Assembly (NCBI RefSeq): GCF_000971175.1
Contig: NZ_BBLY01000004.1
Span: 55,706-119,705, forward strand
Direction: 5' to 3'
Length of the DNA: 64,000 nucleotides
Origin: Demequina pelophila
GTDB lineage: Bacteria > Actinomycetota > Actinomycetes > Actinomycetales > Demequinaceae
Each line of letters opens with the position of its first letter. Position 1 is the stretch's first letter. Of the stretch, positions 40,912-49,307 are shown one piece after another. The position numbers were made by a program, and so were the translations under genes. The notes under the pieces were generated by a model, which saw only the letters and a program-made list of their open reading frames with translations, did not search any database and was not told where the DNA came from.

Positions 40912-41360
40912 GCGGCTCGCTCGACGTTCCGGCGGGGGCGGCTCGGTGTCGCACCCGCCGCGCCCGGCGTACGCGCCGCGTCCACCCGTCAGCGTGTGCC
41001 CGATGGCGCTCCGACGCGGGCGCCGGTTCCGTGGTCGTGGCGGGGATCGTGGCGGCGTTCGGGCTCGCCCTCGCCTTGCTCGCGGGCGCGATCGGCGAGG
41101 CGAGTCAGCGCGCTCGGGCGCAGCAGGCGGCGGATGCGGCCGCCCTCGCCGGGGCATGGGCGGCGCGCGCGGGACTCGTCCTGATCGAGGCGGGCGGGGC
41201 CACGCCGTGCGCGACCGCCGGCGGCGCCGCGGCCGCGGCGGATGCGACGGTCGAGTCCTGCACGGTCTCGGGCCGGGTGCGGGTCGAGGTGCGCGTCCGT
41301 CACGGGCCGGCCTCGGCGACCGCGGTCGCGGGCATGCGGTCGGCCGGGGCGGCGCCCTGA
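40908..41360 (+). CDS. TadE-like/Rv3654c-like pilus-locus membrane protein
   Basis: 150 aa from GTG 40908. DAGAGSVVVAGIVAAFGLALALLAGAIGEASQRARAQQAADAAALAGAWAARAG is the Rv3654c-like pattern (TadG-type N-terminal helix followed by a 'Q.AADAAALA' stretch). Two cysteines (PCATA, ESCTV) suggest a disulphide outside. Last gene of the Tad locus. Confidence 0.85.
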   Translation: MSGSLDVPAGAARCRTRRARRTRRVHPSACARWRSDAGAGSVVVAGIVAAFGLALALLAGAIGEASQRARAQQAADAAALAGAWAARAGLVLIEAGGATPCATAGGAAAAADATVESCTVSGRVRVEVRVRHGPASATAVAGMRSAGAAP

Positions 41361-41376
41361 TGCCGGATCAGGTGGA

Positions 41377-41498
41377 TCGGCGGCGACCCGGGCTGAGGGG
41401 GGGATTGCCGGGTCGCCGCCGACCGGTCCCTCCCGAGGCAGACGGCTGAGGGTTCGCCGCCTCGGGAGGCCTGAGCGCACTTGGGCGCGAGCCCAAGT
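41377..41498. terminator. Three consecutive hairpins between convergent operons
   Basis: Stem 1: 15-bp arms 41377-41391 and 41408-41422. Stem 2: 11-bp arms 41429-41439 and 41459-41469. Stem 3: 8-bp arms 41479-41486 and 41491-41498. They lie between the Tad operon and the convergent ECF-partner gene and probably stop both transcripts. Confidence 0.72.
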
Positions 41499-41646
41499 CA
41501 AGTCGCCTTCCCTGGCGAGCGCCTTCATTGCCAACGCGCGAGTCGCGACACGCGGCGCCCAACGTGACGAACATCACACCCGCAGGCGGATTCGGGTGGG
41601 GCGCACGCGCGCCCCGGATCGGACGGCGCGGATCAGAGGCCGTCGC

Positions 41647-43479
41647 CTAGGAGACGCTGACCTCGCCCAGCGACGTCCATACCTGGAACGATGCCCACTC
41701 CGAGCCGTCGGGCGCGGGCATGAGCGCGTCCTCAGCGGTGTCGCCGTCGAGAATGCCGTCGCTGCCGATTGCGCCGTCGCTCGACGAGGCGCCGTCGAGG
41801 GCGGGCGTCTGGGCGGCGCCGTGCTCGAGGATCCACTCGTCGTCGGTCACGTCGTCCGTGGCGGTTCCGGCGGCCGAATCGAGGCCGGCGGCGCCCCACA
41901 CGTCGAGGTGGTGCACGGCCAGCAGGGTGTAGGTGCCCGGCTCGACCGCGGACTGGCCCGCGCTGGTCCAGCAGCCGGTGACGTCGCGCCAGAGGAAGGT
42001 GCCCTCGATCGACGCGCCGGACGGGAAGGTGCCCTCGAGGGCGCGCGCCTCCGCCTCGGCGCCCGCGGTGCCCTCGGCGTACGCGATGTCGACGGCGCCG
42101 CGGTCGAGGGCGACGGGGTTCGCCTCGGCGACCACCGCGCCGTCCCGCACGAGCGCGAGCTGGAGGCTGTCGCGCCCCCAGAAGCCGGAGAGGTCCCACG
42201 CGGAGGTGTTCGTGAGCCGCACGCTCACCTCGGGATTGTCGTCGACCACCCAGCCGTAGCTGACGGAGATCCGGTCGGGTGCGTCGACGGCGACATCCAG
42301 CACGTCCATGCGGCTCGAGGCGGCGGGGAAGCTGCCGTCCGCGTCGTCCCACGCGCAGCCGAACCACGGTCCGTCCGAGGTCCTCAGCCAGCGCTGCGTC
42401 CCGGGCGCCATGTCCCACGCGCCGGCGAGCCCGGCCGCGTACAACTCGTTCGCGATGCCGGCGTCGAGGGCGCCGGTGGACCCGGGCGTCGACGGCGCGG
42501 GCTCGGCGGGGGACGCCGGGTCCGCGGGCGACGCCGGGTCCCCGGGCTCGGCAGGTTCCGCCGCGCCCAGGTAGGAGGCGAACGGGTCCTCGACCGCGTC
42601 GCCCTCGACCGCGAACGCGGTGGACGCCACGAGCCGGTGCGCGGCGGCGCCGGAGGCGATCGCGCCGCCCGTCTCCCACAGCTCCTGCGACACCACGAGC
42701 TCGTAGTCGCTCGCGGGCAGGGCCGCGCCGTCCCAGCAGTTGACCAGGGGGAACGCGACCGTCTGGGTCGTCGTCTGGTCCGCGGCGAAGGTGACGGCCG
42801 AGGCGTCGGCGGCCGCGTCACGGTCGCCGGCACCCAGGTCGCCAGCACCCGCACCCCCACCGCCCAGCACGCCCACCACGATGCCGTCCCACAGCACCAC
42901 GCCGTCCAGCCCGAACGTGTCGAAGGTGGCATCGGCGAGTCCGGTGGTGGTGACCTCGACCGGCAGATCGGCGCCGCCCACGGCGGCGCCCGCCCCGTCA
43001 CCAGAGACCGCGCCCGAGACCGCACCCGCACCCGCACCACCGACGACGACCGACAGCGCCGCCGGCGCGTCGCCGCCCGCGAAACCGTCGCGCGCCAGCT
43101 CGGTGCCGCACAGGCCCCAGGCCAATCCGGTGCCGGCCAGCGCATCGTCCAGGGCCACGCCCTCGGGCAGGGCCGCGCCGGAGACCGCGCCATCGGTGCC
43201 GTCGCCCGCCGCGCCGCCGCCGGCGGCGTCGCTCGAGACGCCCGACTCCTCGGCGGCCTCGCCGGCGAAGGTGGTCGCCGCATCGTTCCCGGGGGTGACC
43301 CCGGGGCCCACGATCGCGACGGCCACGAGCGCCGCGGCGCCCGCGCCCAGCACCGACCCGGCGCCGGCGCGCACGCCGCGCTGGCCGGCGACCCGCCGGT
43401 TCACCCGGCGCAGGTCCACGTGGGTGTCGTCGAGGGGCGCGCGCTCGGCGGCGCCTCGGAGGGCATCGGAGAGGTTCAT
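41647..43479 (-). CDS. Large membrane-anchored partner of an ECF sigma factor
   Basis: 610 aa. About 45 cytoplasmic residues (MNLSDALRGAAERAPLDDTHVDLRRVNRRVAG), one membrane helix (GSVLGAGAAALVAVAIVGPG), then a long extracytoplasmic part with Ala/Gly/Asp-rich low-complexity stretches, an AEPGDPASPADPASPAEP linker near residues 315-340 and cysteine-containing domains (LVNCWDGAALPASDYELVVSQ, VTGCWTSAGQ...GTYTLLAVHHLD). The start overlaps the sigma stop (ATGA), so it is a candidate anti-sigma factor with a sensor domain; no ZAS motif is seen. Confidence 0.78.
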   Translation of the reverse strand: MNLSDALRGAAERAPLDDTHVDLRRVNRRVAGQRGVRAGAGSVLGAGAAALVAVAIVGPGVTPGNDAATTFAGEAAEESGVSSDAAGGGAAGDGTDGAVSGAALPEGVALDDALAGTGLAWGLCGTELARDGFAGGDAPAALSVVVGGAGAGAVSGAVSGDGAGAAVGGADLPVEVTTTGLADATFDTFGLDGVVLWDGIVVGVLGGGGAGAGDLGAGDRDAAADASAVTFAADQTTTQTVAFPLVNCWDGAALPASDYELVVSQELWETGGAIASGAAAHRLVASTAFAVEGDAVEDPFASYLGAAEPAEPGDPASPADPASPAEPAPSTPGSTGALDAGIANELYAAGLAGAWDMAPGTQRWLRTSDGPWFGCAWDDADGSFPAASSRMDVLDVAVDAPDRISVSYGWVVDDNPEVSVRLTNTSAWDLSGFWGRDSLQLALVRDGAVVAEANPVALDRGAVDIAYAEGTAGAEAEARALEGTFPSGASIEGTFLWRDVTGCWTSAGQSAVEPGTYTLLAVHHLDVWGAAGLDSAAGTATDDVTDDEWILEHGAAQTPALDGASSSDGAIGSDGILDGDTAEDALMPAPDGSEWASFQVWTSLGEVSVS

Positions 43480-44030
43480 GGCTGGCCTCCCTTCTGCCGG
43501 CGCTGGGGAACGCCGGCGGTCGTGTCATCGCCGCTCAACTCCTCCACGACGGCCAGCAGCAGCTCGAGCCGCTGCAGGCCGTCGTGGAGATACCGCTTCA
43601 CCGAACCCGGTGCGAGCGAGAGGTGGCGGGCGATCTCGGGGACGGTGAGGTCGTCGAAGTACCTCAGCACCACGCACGCGCGCATCCGCGGGGGCAGCGA
43701 GGACAGCGCCTCGGCCACGTCGGAGCCCGCCTCCACCGCGCCGAAGCGGTCGGGCGCCGCCTCGTCGGGCTGGAACAGGTGCTGGACGCGCTTCCACCGC
43801 TGGGAGCGGCGGTAGCCGTCGATGTAGACCGTGGTGATCGCGCGGCGCACGTACGCCTCGGCCTGCAGGGTCGTCAGGTTCGGACGGGGGCGGGAGAACG
43901 TCTTCACGAGCGCGTCCTGGACCAGGTCCTGCGCCTGCGTCGAGTCGCCGCACACCAGGTACGCGTAGCCCAGCAGCGCGCGCTCGCGGTCGCGCACCAG
44001 CTGCGCCATCATGTCGCGCCACTCGCTCAT
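43476..44030 (-). CDS. ECF-type RNA polymerase sigma factor
   Basis: 184 aa. Region 2: RDRERALLGYAYLVCGDSTQAQDLVQDALVKTFSR... AEAYVRRAITTVYIDGYRR. Region 4: ALSSLPPRMRACVVLRYFDDLTVPEIARHLSLAPGSVKRYLHDGLQRL. SigE-like. Paired with the overlapping membrane protein gene. Same family as the sigma factor at 53000. Confidence 0.92.
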   Translation of the reverse strand: MSEWRDMMAQLVRDRERALLGYAYLVCGDSTQAQDLVQDALVKTFSRPRPNLTTLQAEAYVRRAITTVYIDGYRRSQRWKRVQHLFQPDEAAPDRFGAVEAGSDVAEALSSLPPRMRACVVLRYFDDLTVPEIARHLSLAPGSVKRYLHDGLQRLELLLAVVEELSGDDTTAGVPQRRQKGGQP

Positions 44031-44140
44031 CGGTCACCCACCCCGTCGTGTTCCTTCCTGCAGTACCGACGCACGCCAACGCGAAAACGTTGGTCCTTTC
44101 CCCGGAGGCACGGCGGCGGGCCCACAGTAGCCTCGATTGC

Positions 44141-45679
44141 GTGAGCCTCGACGTACCCGCCCTCGACCCGTCGACCGTCGCCGCCCTGCGCGCGGCGCTC
44201 GAGCCCTGGACCGTCGACGCCGTCGACGACCTCCTGGGCGAGCGCGCCATGCGCGCCCTGTCCCGCGAGCAGGTGCTGCCGGCCCGCCTGGCCGCCCGTG
44301 CATCGTCCACCGCGACGGCGACCCTCACGCGCCTGTTCCTCCTGGGCGACACCGTGCCGGTGAGGTCCCTGGACGATGCGCTGCCCGGCGTGGGCGCGGA
44401 CGGCGCCTCCCGGATGGGCCTGGTGGAGGTCTCGGGGGACGATGCGCGGGCCCGGGTGGACCTGCGGCCCTACGCCGCGGTGGGTTCCGAGGGCGAGGCG
44501 CGCTTCTGGATGGCCTCGGACCTGGGCGAGGCCGTCACCGGCGCGCGGCTGCACGAGGACCACGTGCTGGGGGTCGGCGGCGCGTCGCTGACGCTGGCCG
44601 GGATGACGATGCGCACGCCGGTGGGTCGGGCGCTCGACCTGGGCACGGGGTGCGGGATCCAGGCGCTGCACGCCTCGACGCACGCGCGGGAGATCGTCGC
44701 GACCGACGTGTCCCGGCGCGCGCTCGCCTTCGCCGAGTTCAACCGCGCCCTCAACGCGGCCGGCGACTGGGACCTGCGCGAGGGCTCGATGCTCGAGCCG
44801 GTCGCGGGGGAGCGGTTCGACCTGGTCGTGTCGAACCCGCCGTTCGTCATCACGCCGGAGGGGACGCCCACCTTCGAGTACCGGGCGGGCGGCGTGCCCG
44901 GCGACGGCATCGTGGCGGGGCTCGTCGCCTCGGTGGGCTCGGTACTCGCGCCCGGCGGCGTCGCGCAGATGCTGGGCAACTGGGAGATCCACGGCGAGTC
45001 CTGGAGCGCCGGACTTGAGGCCTGGCTCGAGCGGTCCGCCGCGGCCGGCCACCCGCTCGACGCGTGGGTGATCGAGCGCGATGAGCTGGACGCCGCCGAG
45101 TACGCCGAGACGTGGCTGCGCGACGCCGGCGTGATCCCCGAGCGCGGCCGCGCCGCCTTCGAGGGTGCCTACGAGGCCTACCTGCGCGACTTCGACGCGC
45201 GGGGCGTGCGCGCGGTGGGCTTCGGGATGGTGCTGCTGCGGCGGCCGCTGTCCGGGCCGCCCACGCTCCGGCGCCTCGAGCAGCACGAGGGCGCGCTGCA
45301 GGAGCCGTTCGGCGGCTACCTGGTCGACGCTCTCGCCGCCCACGACCTGGTGGCATCGCTGACGGACGATGCGCTGCTCGACACCCGCTGGGTCCTCGCC
45401 GACGACGTGACCAAGGAGTCGTACGGCCCGGGCCTCCAGCACGAGCCCGCGTACCTGATGCTGCGCCAGGGCGCGGGGCTGGGCCGCGCGGTGTCGATGG
45501 ACACCGCGCTCGCGGGCTTCGCTGGGGCGTGCGACGGCGAGCTCACCGCGGGGCAGATCGCGCACGCGCTCGCGGCGCTGCTCGACGTGCCGCCGGCCAC
45601 CATGCTGGGCGGGCTCGTGCCCGCGATCCGCGAGCTGGTCGAGGACGGGTTCCTTTACCGTTCCCTATCGCATTCCTGA
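44141..45679 (+). CDS. Class I SAM-dependent methyltransferase (PrmC/RsmC-like)
   Basis: 512 aa from GTG 44141, seven bases after TAGCCT. SAM motif LDLGTGCGIQALHAS near residue 165, and the NPPF active-site motif (VVSNPPFVI) near 232, which marks N-methylation of glutamine or of adenine/guanine bases. N-terminal 150 and C-terminal 200 residues are extra domains of a common actinobacterial type. Target unknown. Confidence 0.87.
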   Translation: MSLDVPALDPSTVAALRAALEPWTVDAVDDLLGERAMRALSREQVLPARLAARASSTATATLTRLFLLGDTVPVRSLDDALPGVGADGASRMGLVEVSGDDARARVDLRPYAAVGSEGEARFWMASDLGEAVTGARLHEDHVLGVGGASLTLAGMTMRTPVGRALDLGTGCGIQALHASTHAREIVATDVSRRALAFAEFNRALNAAGDWDLREGSMLEPVAGERFDLVVSNPPFVITPEGTPTFEYRAGGVPGDGIVAGLVASVGSVLAPGGVAQMLGNWEIHGESWSAGLEAWLERSAAAGHPLDAWVIERDELDAAEYAETWLRDAGVIPERGRAAFEGAYEAYLRDFDARGVRAVGFGMVLLRRPLSGPPTLRRLEQHEGALQEPFGGYLVDALAAHDLVASLTDDALLDTRWVLADDVTKESYGPGLQHEPAYLMLRQGAGLGRAVSMDTALAGFAGACDGELTAGQIAHALAALLDVPPATMLGGLVPAIRELVEDGFLYRSLSHS

Positions 45680-46017
45680 CCCCGTCCTGACCGGACTCAA
45701 GACCTAGGTCCGACGATTGCGGCCGCCGGGCGCAATAACGTAGTGGTGTGCCATCGCCAGGTCACGACGACGCCCGGTTCGCAGCGGTCTGCGCCGCGCC
45801 GGACGTCGGGGGCCGCGATGGCGCACGTTCGTCGTCCGCCCGGGACTCGCAAGCGCGTCTCCCGCACGGGCGCCTGTTCACCCATACATCCGTGGTGCAT
45901 GCGGCGACACCCCACGTCCGCGCGCACACCGGGGCGGCGGCCGCAGGTGCGACCGTCGCCGAATTCGGGGGCCCGCGGTGATCCCGCGGGTGCCCCGTCA
46001 ACCAGGAGGCTCCCCGC
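45680..46017. other. Leader region upstream of the radical-SAM gene
   Basis: 338 bp without a convincing gene. A GTG-initiated frame of 77 codons at 45748-45981 has no ribosome site and unremarkable composition. CGCAATAACGTAGTG at 45730 is a possible promoter. I find no recognisable riboswitch. Confidence 0.35.
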
Positions 46018-46758
46018 ATGTCCATTGTTCAGCTTGACGCCCCCGAGGCCCTCGTCACCGACGCCGAGGTCAGCCCCACCGCGTCCCTCGCCATCGCGCG
46101 CCTGACCCCGCTCACCGACGCCGACTGGCCCGGCCGCCTCACCGCGACCATCGACTTCCAGGGCTGCGCCTGGAAGTGCACCCACTGCCAGACGCCGGAG
46201 CTGCGCGACCCCTCCGTGCCCGGCGCTCTGTCCTGGGACGACGTCCTCGACGCGCTCGACGAGCGCCGCGGCATGGTCGACGCCGTGGTCCTCTCCGGCG
46301 GCGAGCCCACCCGTCAGCCGGCGCTGCCCGCGGCCATCGCCGACCTCAAGGCGCGCGGCCTCGAGGTGGGCCTGCTCACCTGCGGCGCGTACCCGAGCCG
46401 CCTCGCCGCGGTGCTGCCGGACGTCGACTGGGTCGCCCTCGAGATCAAGGGCATGCCCGAGCGTCACCGCTCCGTCAGCCGTGGCATCGACGGCGGCGCC
46501 AAGGCGTGGCTGTCGCTCGAGCTCATCCTCGACGCGGGCGTCCCCCACGAGGTCCGCTTCACCGTCGACCCGACCGTCCACTCGCGCGAGGACGTCCACG
46601 AGGTGGCCCGCGAGGTCATCCGTCGCGGCGCCAGCGCCCCCGTCCTGGTGCAGGCGCGCACGCGCGGCACCTCGCAGGAGTTTCGCTCCGCGCTGCGCGG
46701 CCGCGGCATCTACGACGTTATCGCCATCGACGACCTCCCGGACCTCGAGCGCCGCTGA
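46018..46758 (+). CDS. NrdG-like radical SAM activating enzyme
   Basis: 246 aa; ATG after AGGAGG. Cluster motif C50-x3-C54-x2-C57 (FQGCAWKCTHCQTP), then VVLSGGEPTRQPAL and VALEIKG as in anaerobic ribonucleotide-reductase activases. A 40-residue N-terminal part replaces the usual short start. No nrdD is next to it in the window, so its target enzyme is elsewhere or different. Confidence 0.84.
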   Translation: MSIVQLDAPEALVTDAEVSPTASLAIARLTPLTDADWPGRLTATIDFQGCAWKCTHCQTPELRDPSVPGALSWDDVLDALDERRGMVDAVVLSGGEPTRQPALPAAIADLKARGLEVGLLTCGAYPSRLAAVLPDVDWVALEIKGMPERHRSVSRGIDGGAKAWLSLELILDAGVPHEVRFTVDPTVHSREDVHEVAREVIRRGASAPVLVQARTRGTSQEFRSALRGRGIYDVIAIDDLPDLERR

Positions 46759-46810
46759 CCCGCCCCGCCCTCACTCCCACCCCGCCCTCACTCCCGCCCC
46801 GGTCCGCCCC

Positions 46811-46887
46811 CACCCCGGTTCGGGACACTCAGGACCGCTGATCGCGGGCGATTGCTTCGTGCGGGACACTCAGGACCGCTGACCGCG
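46811..46887. repeat. Paired CGGGACACTCAGGACCG boxes, copy 1
   Basis: A 21-bp word is repeated at 46821-46841 and 46862-46882 (41-bp period). A homologous block with diverged boxes lies at 48105-48175, on the other side of the membrane-protein gene. The rest of this 500-bp gap holds CACTCCCACCCCGCC runs and a partial GTGCATGAATTCG element at 46957. Confidence 0.72.
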
Positions 46888-47261
46888 CCCGGCCCGCCGC
46901 TTGTGCGGAGGGTCGGGCGCTTCTGCGTGTCCGCGCGTGGCCGCGGCCGTGCATCGTGCATGAATTCGCGGAGCGTCCCGAACCCTCGTCCGTACCTCTC
47001 CCGCGCAGCGCCGCTCCCGGGCCAGGTGCCACGGGCGAGCCCCTGGTTTCGCGATGAAATGCCATTTCCCCGTCGCACCCCGCGCGCCCGGATTAAGGCA
47101 TTCTGAGCCATAACGAGAGCCTGCGCCGAGTGCGGCTTTTGTCACACCTCATCGCGCCATGAACCAGCACTTTCGGGCACTTGGTCCCGGGGTGAAACGG
47201 CGTTCCGCGGCTGAGCATGGTCACCGACAACGACACCGCTGTCGCATCGAAAGGAATCACC

Positions 47262-47948
47262 ATGGCTAACAAGCTGCGCATCGTGGGTGCGGTCCTCGCA
47301 CTCGCCGGTCTCGGCTTCTTCGGCGCCGCGATCTTCGCGTTCACCGAGGTCCAGGCGGGCCAGAACTCGCTCCAGAAGTTCTCCGAGGCCCAGAACGTCG
47401 AGCTCTCCTACAACGAGGACGGCCAGCTGGTCGACCGCGGCACCGTCGAGGGTGCCGAGGCGATCCTGTCGCTCCTCAAGGACGACTGGGGCTACAAGGT
47501 CGTCGAGTCGGAGCTCGACGCCAACGACCCGCTGGTCAACACCGGCACCGAGTACATGTACCAGATGGCGCTCGTCGCCCACCACACCCTCACCGGCACC
47601 ACCACCGTGACCCTCGACGAGGACGTCGAGTACAACGGTGAGACCTTCGAGGCGGGCACCTACGAGGTCGCCACCGACGGCAAGTACTGGGCCGACTTCG
47701 ACCGCATGCACCCGCTCGAGGGCCCGGCCCGCGCGCAGGCGTGGACCGCGACCGCTCACGCCCTCATGGGCGAGCTGGGCGTCGGCTCGGTCACCGCGTC
47801 GACCCTGAAGCTGGGCCTCGGCATCGTCGGCCTCATCGGCGGCCTCGGCGGCCTGTTCCTGGTCATCGGTGGCGCCTGCTTCTGGATCGCCCGTGACGTG
47901 GCCCCGGCCGCGGCCAACACGGAGGTCAAGGCGACCGCCGCCGCGTAA
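47262..47948 (+). CDS. Two-helix membrane protein, aromatic acid exporter-like N-terminus; function unknown
   Basis: 228 aa; ATG 47262 after AAAGGA. Helix 1 LRIVGAVLALAGLGFFGAAIFAFTEV, helix 2 STLKLGLGIVGLIGGLGGLFLVIGGACFWIA; the 130 residues between are extracytoplasmic (LSYNEDGQLVDRGTVEGAEAILSLLKDDWGYKVVESELD). Codon use is very biased and the ribosome site good, suggesting strong expression. No family recognised with confidence. Terminated by a hairpin at 47972. Confidence 0.8.
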   Translation: MANKLRIVGAVLALAGLGFFGAAIFAFTEVQAGQNSLQKFSEAQNVELSYNEDGQLVDRGTVEGAEAILSLLKDDWGYKVVESELDANDPLVNTGTEYMYQMALVAHHTLTGTTTVTLDEDVEYNGETFEAGTYEVATDGKYWADFDRMHPLEGPARAQAWTATAHALMGELGVGSVTASTLKLGLGIVGLIGGLGGLFLVIGGACFWIARDVAPAAANTEVKATAAA

Positions 47949-47971
47949 GCAGGTACAACACTCCTCCTGGG

Positions 47972-48001
47972 ACGGGAGGGCTCCTTCGGGGGCCCTCCCG
48001 T
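47972..48001 (+). terminator. Rho-independent-like terminator
   Basis: 10-bp stem ACGGGAGGGC / GCCCTCCCGT (47972-47981 with 47992-48001), loop containing CTTCGG, then TT. It lies 24 bp after the stop of the membrane-protein gene. Confidence 0.82.
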
Positions 48002-48104
48002 TTCGCGTCTCCGGGGACGATGCGACGGTCGCCCCCGCGGTCGCCCCGGGTGTGCCTCGGGTGCGCCTCGCGGTCCGGGACACGCTGGCGGTCCGGGACG
48101 CCCC

Positions 48105-48175
48105 CACCCCGGTCCGGGACAATCAGGACCGCATTTCGCGGCCCATTGCCTCCTGCGGGACGCTCAGGACCGATG
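48105..48175. repeat. Paired CGGGACNNTCAGGACCG boxes, copy 2
   Basis: Homologous to the block at 46811: boxes at 48115 and 48156, again 41 bp apart, and a middle part resembling ATCGCGGGCGATTGC. More GGTCCGGGA half-boxes occur from 48072 to 48250. No gene in this 360-bp gap. Confidence 0.7.
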
Positions 48176-48309
48176 TCCGCCCGGCGCTGCGGTCCGGGTT
48201 GTCCCGCAGCAAGCACAAGGGCGGAGATTGCGGTCCATACTGTCCCGGTCCGCGGGGGCGCGGGGGGCGGAGGGCGGGGGGCGGAGGGCGGGCCCCATCC
48301 GCCCGCGCT

Positions 48310-49140
48310 CTACAGCCCCAGGTGACGGGCGAGCACCGCGCTCACCGAGTCCCAGCGGTCCGCCGGCGCGCACAGCAGCGGCGCGCCGCGCACCACGGCG
48401 GTCTCGTAGCCCGAGCCGTCGATGCGTCCGGTGCGGAAGCCCGCCTCGGCGGTGATGGCCGCGCCCGGCACGTGGTCCCACGGCTTGGCGCGGGTGTAGA
48501 GGACGAAGCCGAACTCCTCGTTCAGCAGGCTCGTGTAGTCCCAGCCGGCGCACATGCGCAGATCCTGGAAGCCACCCAGCTCCTGCGCCGCGTCCGCGAG
48601 CGCCTCGCGGATGTCGTCGCTCGCGTACTTGAGCGAGGCGGCGCCCTGGGCCGCGGTGGTGGTCGATGAGCCCGCACCCCCCACGACCAGCGGCTCGCCG
48701 TTGACGAACGCTCCCGCGCCGCGCAGGCCCTCATAGAGAAGGCCGGCCTCGGGCTGCAGGATCCAGCCGCCCACGGGTTCGCCGGCGGCCACGAGACCCA
48801 CCATCACGGCGTAGGACTCGGAGCCGGCCACGAAGTTCGCGGTGCCGTCGACGGGGTCCACGGTCCACGCGGTCTCGCCGGTGGCGAGCACGTCGATGAG
48901 CTCGGGGGAGTGCTCGGCGGCCTCCTCGCCCACCACCGTCACGTCGAGGATCTCGCGCAGGAGCGGGGTGAGGGCCTTCTCGGCCTCGAGATCGGCCTCG
49001 GTCACGTAGTCGCCGGGCCCCTTGAGGTGGATCTGACCGGAGGACAGCGCCCGGAAGCGGGGGCGGATCTCCGCATCGGCGACGCGGCGCATCGCGTCCC
49101 CCACGGCGGCACGGGCGGTCGGGCTCAGCAGGGGCTCCAT
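48310..49140 (-). CDS. Inositol monophosphatase-family phosphatase
   Basis: 276 aa. Metal-binding motifs GEEAAEHSPE, DPVDGTANFVAGSESYAVMVGL and AGWDYTSLLNEEFGFVLYTRAKPWDHVPGAAI. Could act on inositol phosphate, histidinol phosphate or 3'-phosphoadenosine 5'-phosphate. CACGAT six bases before ATG, no ribosome site. Confidence 0.9.
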   Translation of the reverse strand: MEPLLSPTARAAVGDAMRRVADAEIRPRFRALSSGQIHLKGPGDYVTEADLEAEKALTPLLREILDVTVVGEEAAEHSPELIDVLATGETAWTVDPVDGTANFVAGSESYAVMVGLVAAGEPVGGWILQPEAGLLYEGLRGAGAFVNGEPLVVGGAGSSTTTAAQGAASLKYASDDIREALADAAQELGGFQDLRMCAGWDYTSLLNEEFGFVLYTRAKPWDHVPGAAITAEAGFRTGRIDGSGYETAVVRGAPLLCAPADRWDSVSAVLARHLGL

Positions 49141-49189
49141 GGCGCCATCGTGTCATCCGGCGGTGCGCCGGGACAGGGACCTCGGACGC

Positions 49190-49285
49190 GCATCGTCCCC
49201 TAGGGGACGGCTCCACAGGCCGGAACCGGCGTCGCACACCGTATGTATATTGATGGCGTCTCCGCCGCGGCAGCCGTGGAGACGC
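49190..49285 (+). promoter_or_regulatory. topA promoter and 5' leader with palindrome and stem
   Basis: GTCCCCTAGGGGAC at 49195-49208 is a perfect 14-bp palindrome overlapping a GCATCGTCC word. TATATT at 49246-49251 is a good -10. Just after it, GCGTCTCC (49256-49263) pairs with GGAGACGC (49278-49285), so the mRNA leader starts with a small hairpin. Confidence 0.5.
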
Positions 49286-49307
49286 ACTCAGCCGGAAAGT
49301 AGGTCCC

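Noticed and set aside
45690..46017. Cobalamin riboswitch upstream of the NrdG-like gene
   Set aside because: I looked for the B12-box and conserved core and did not find them; only GC-rich stems are present.
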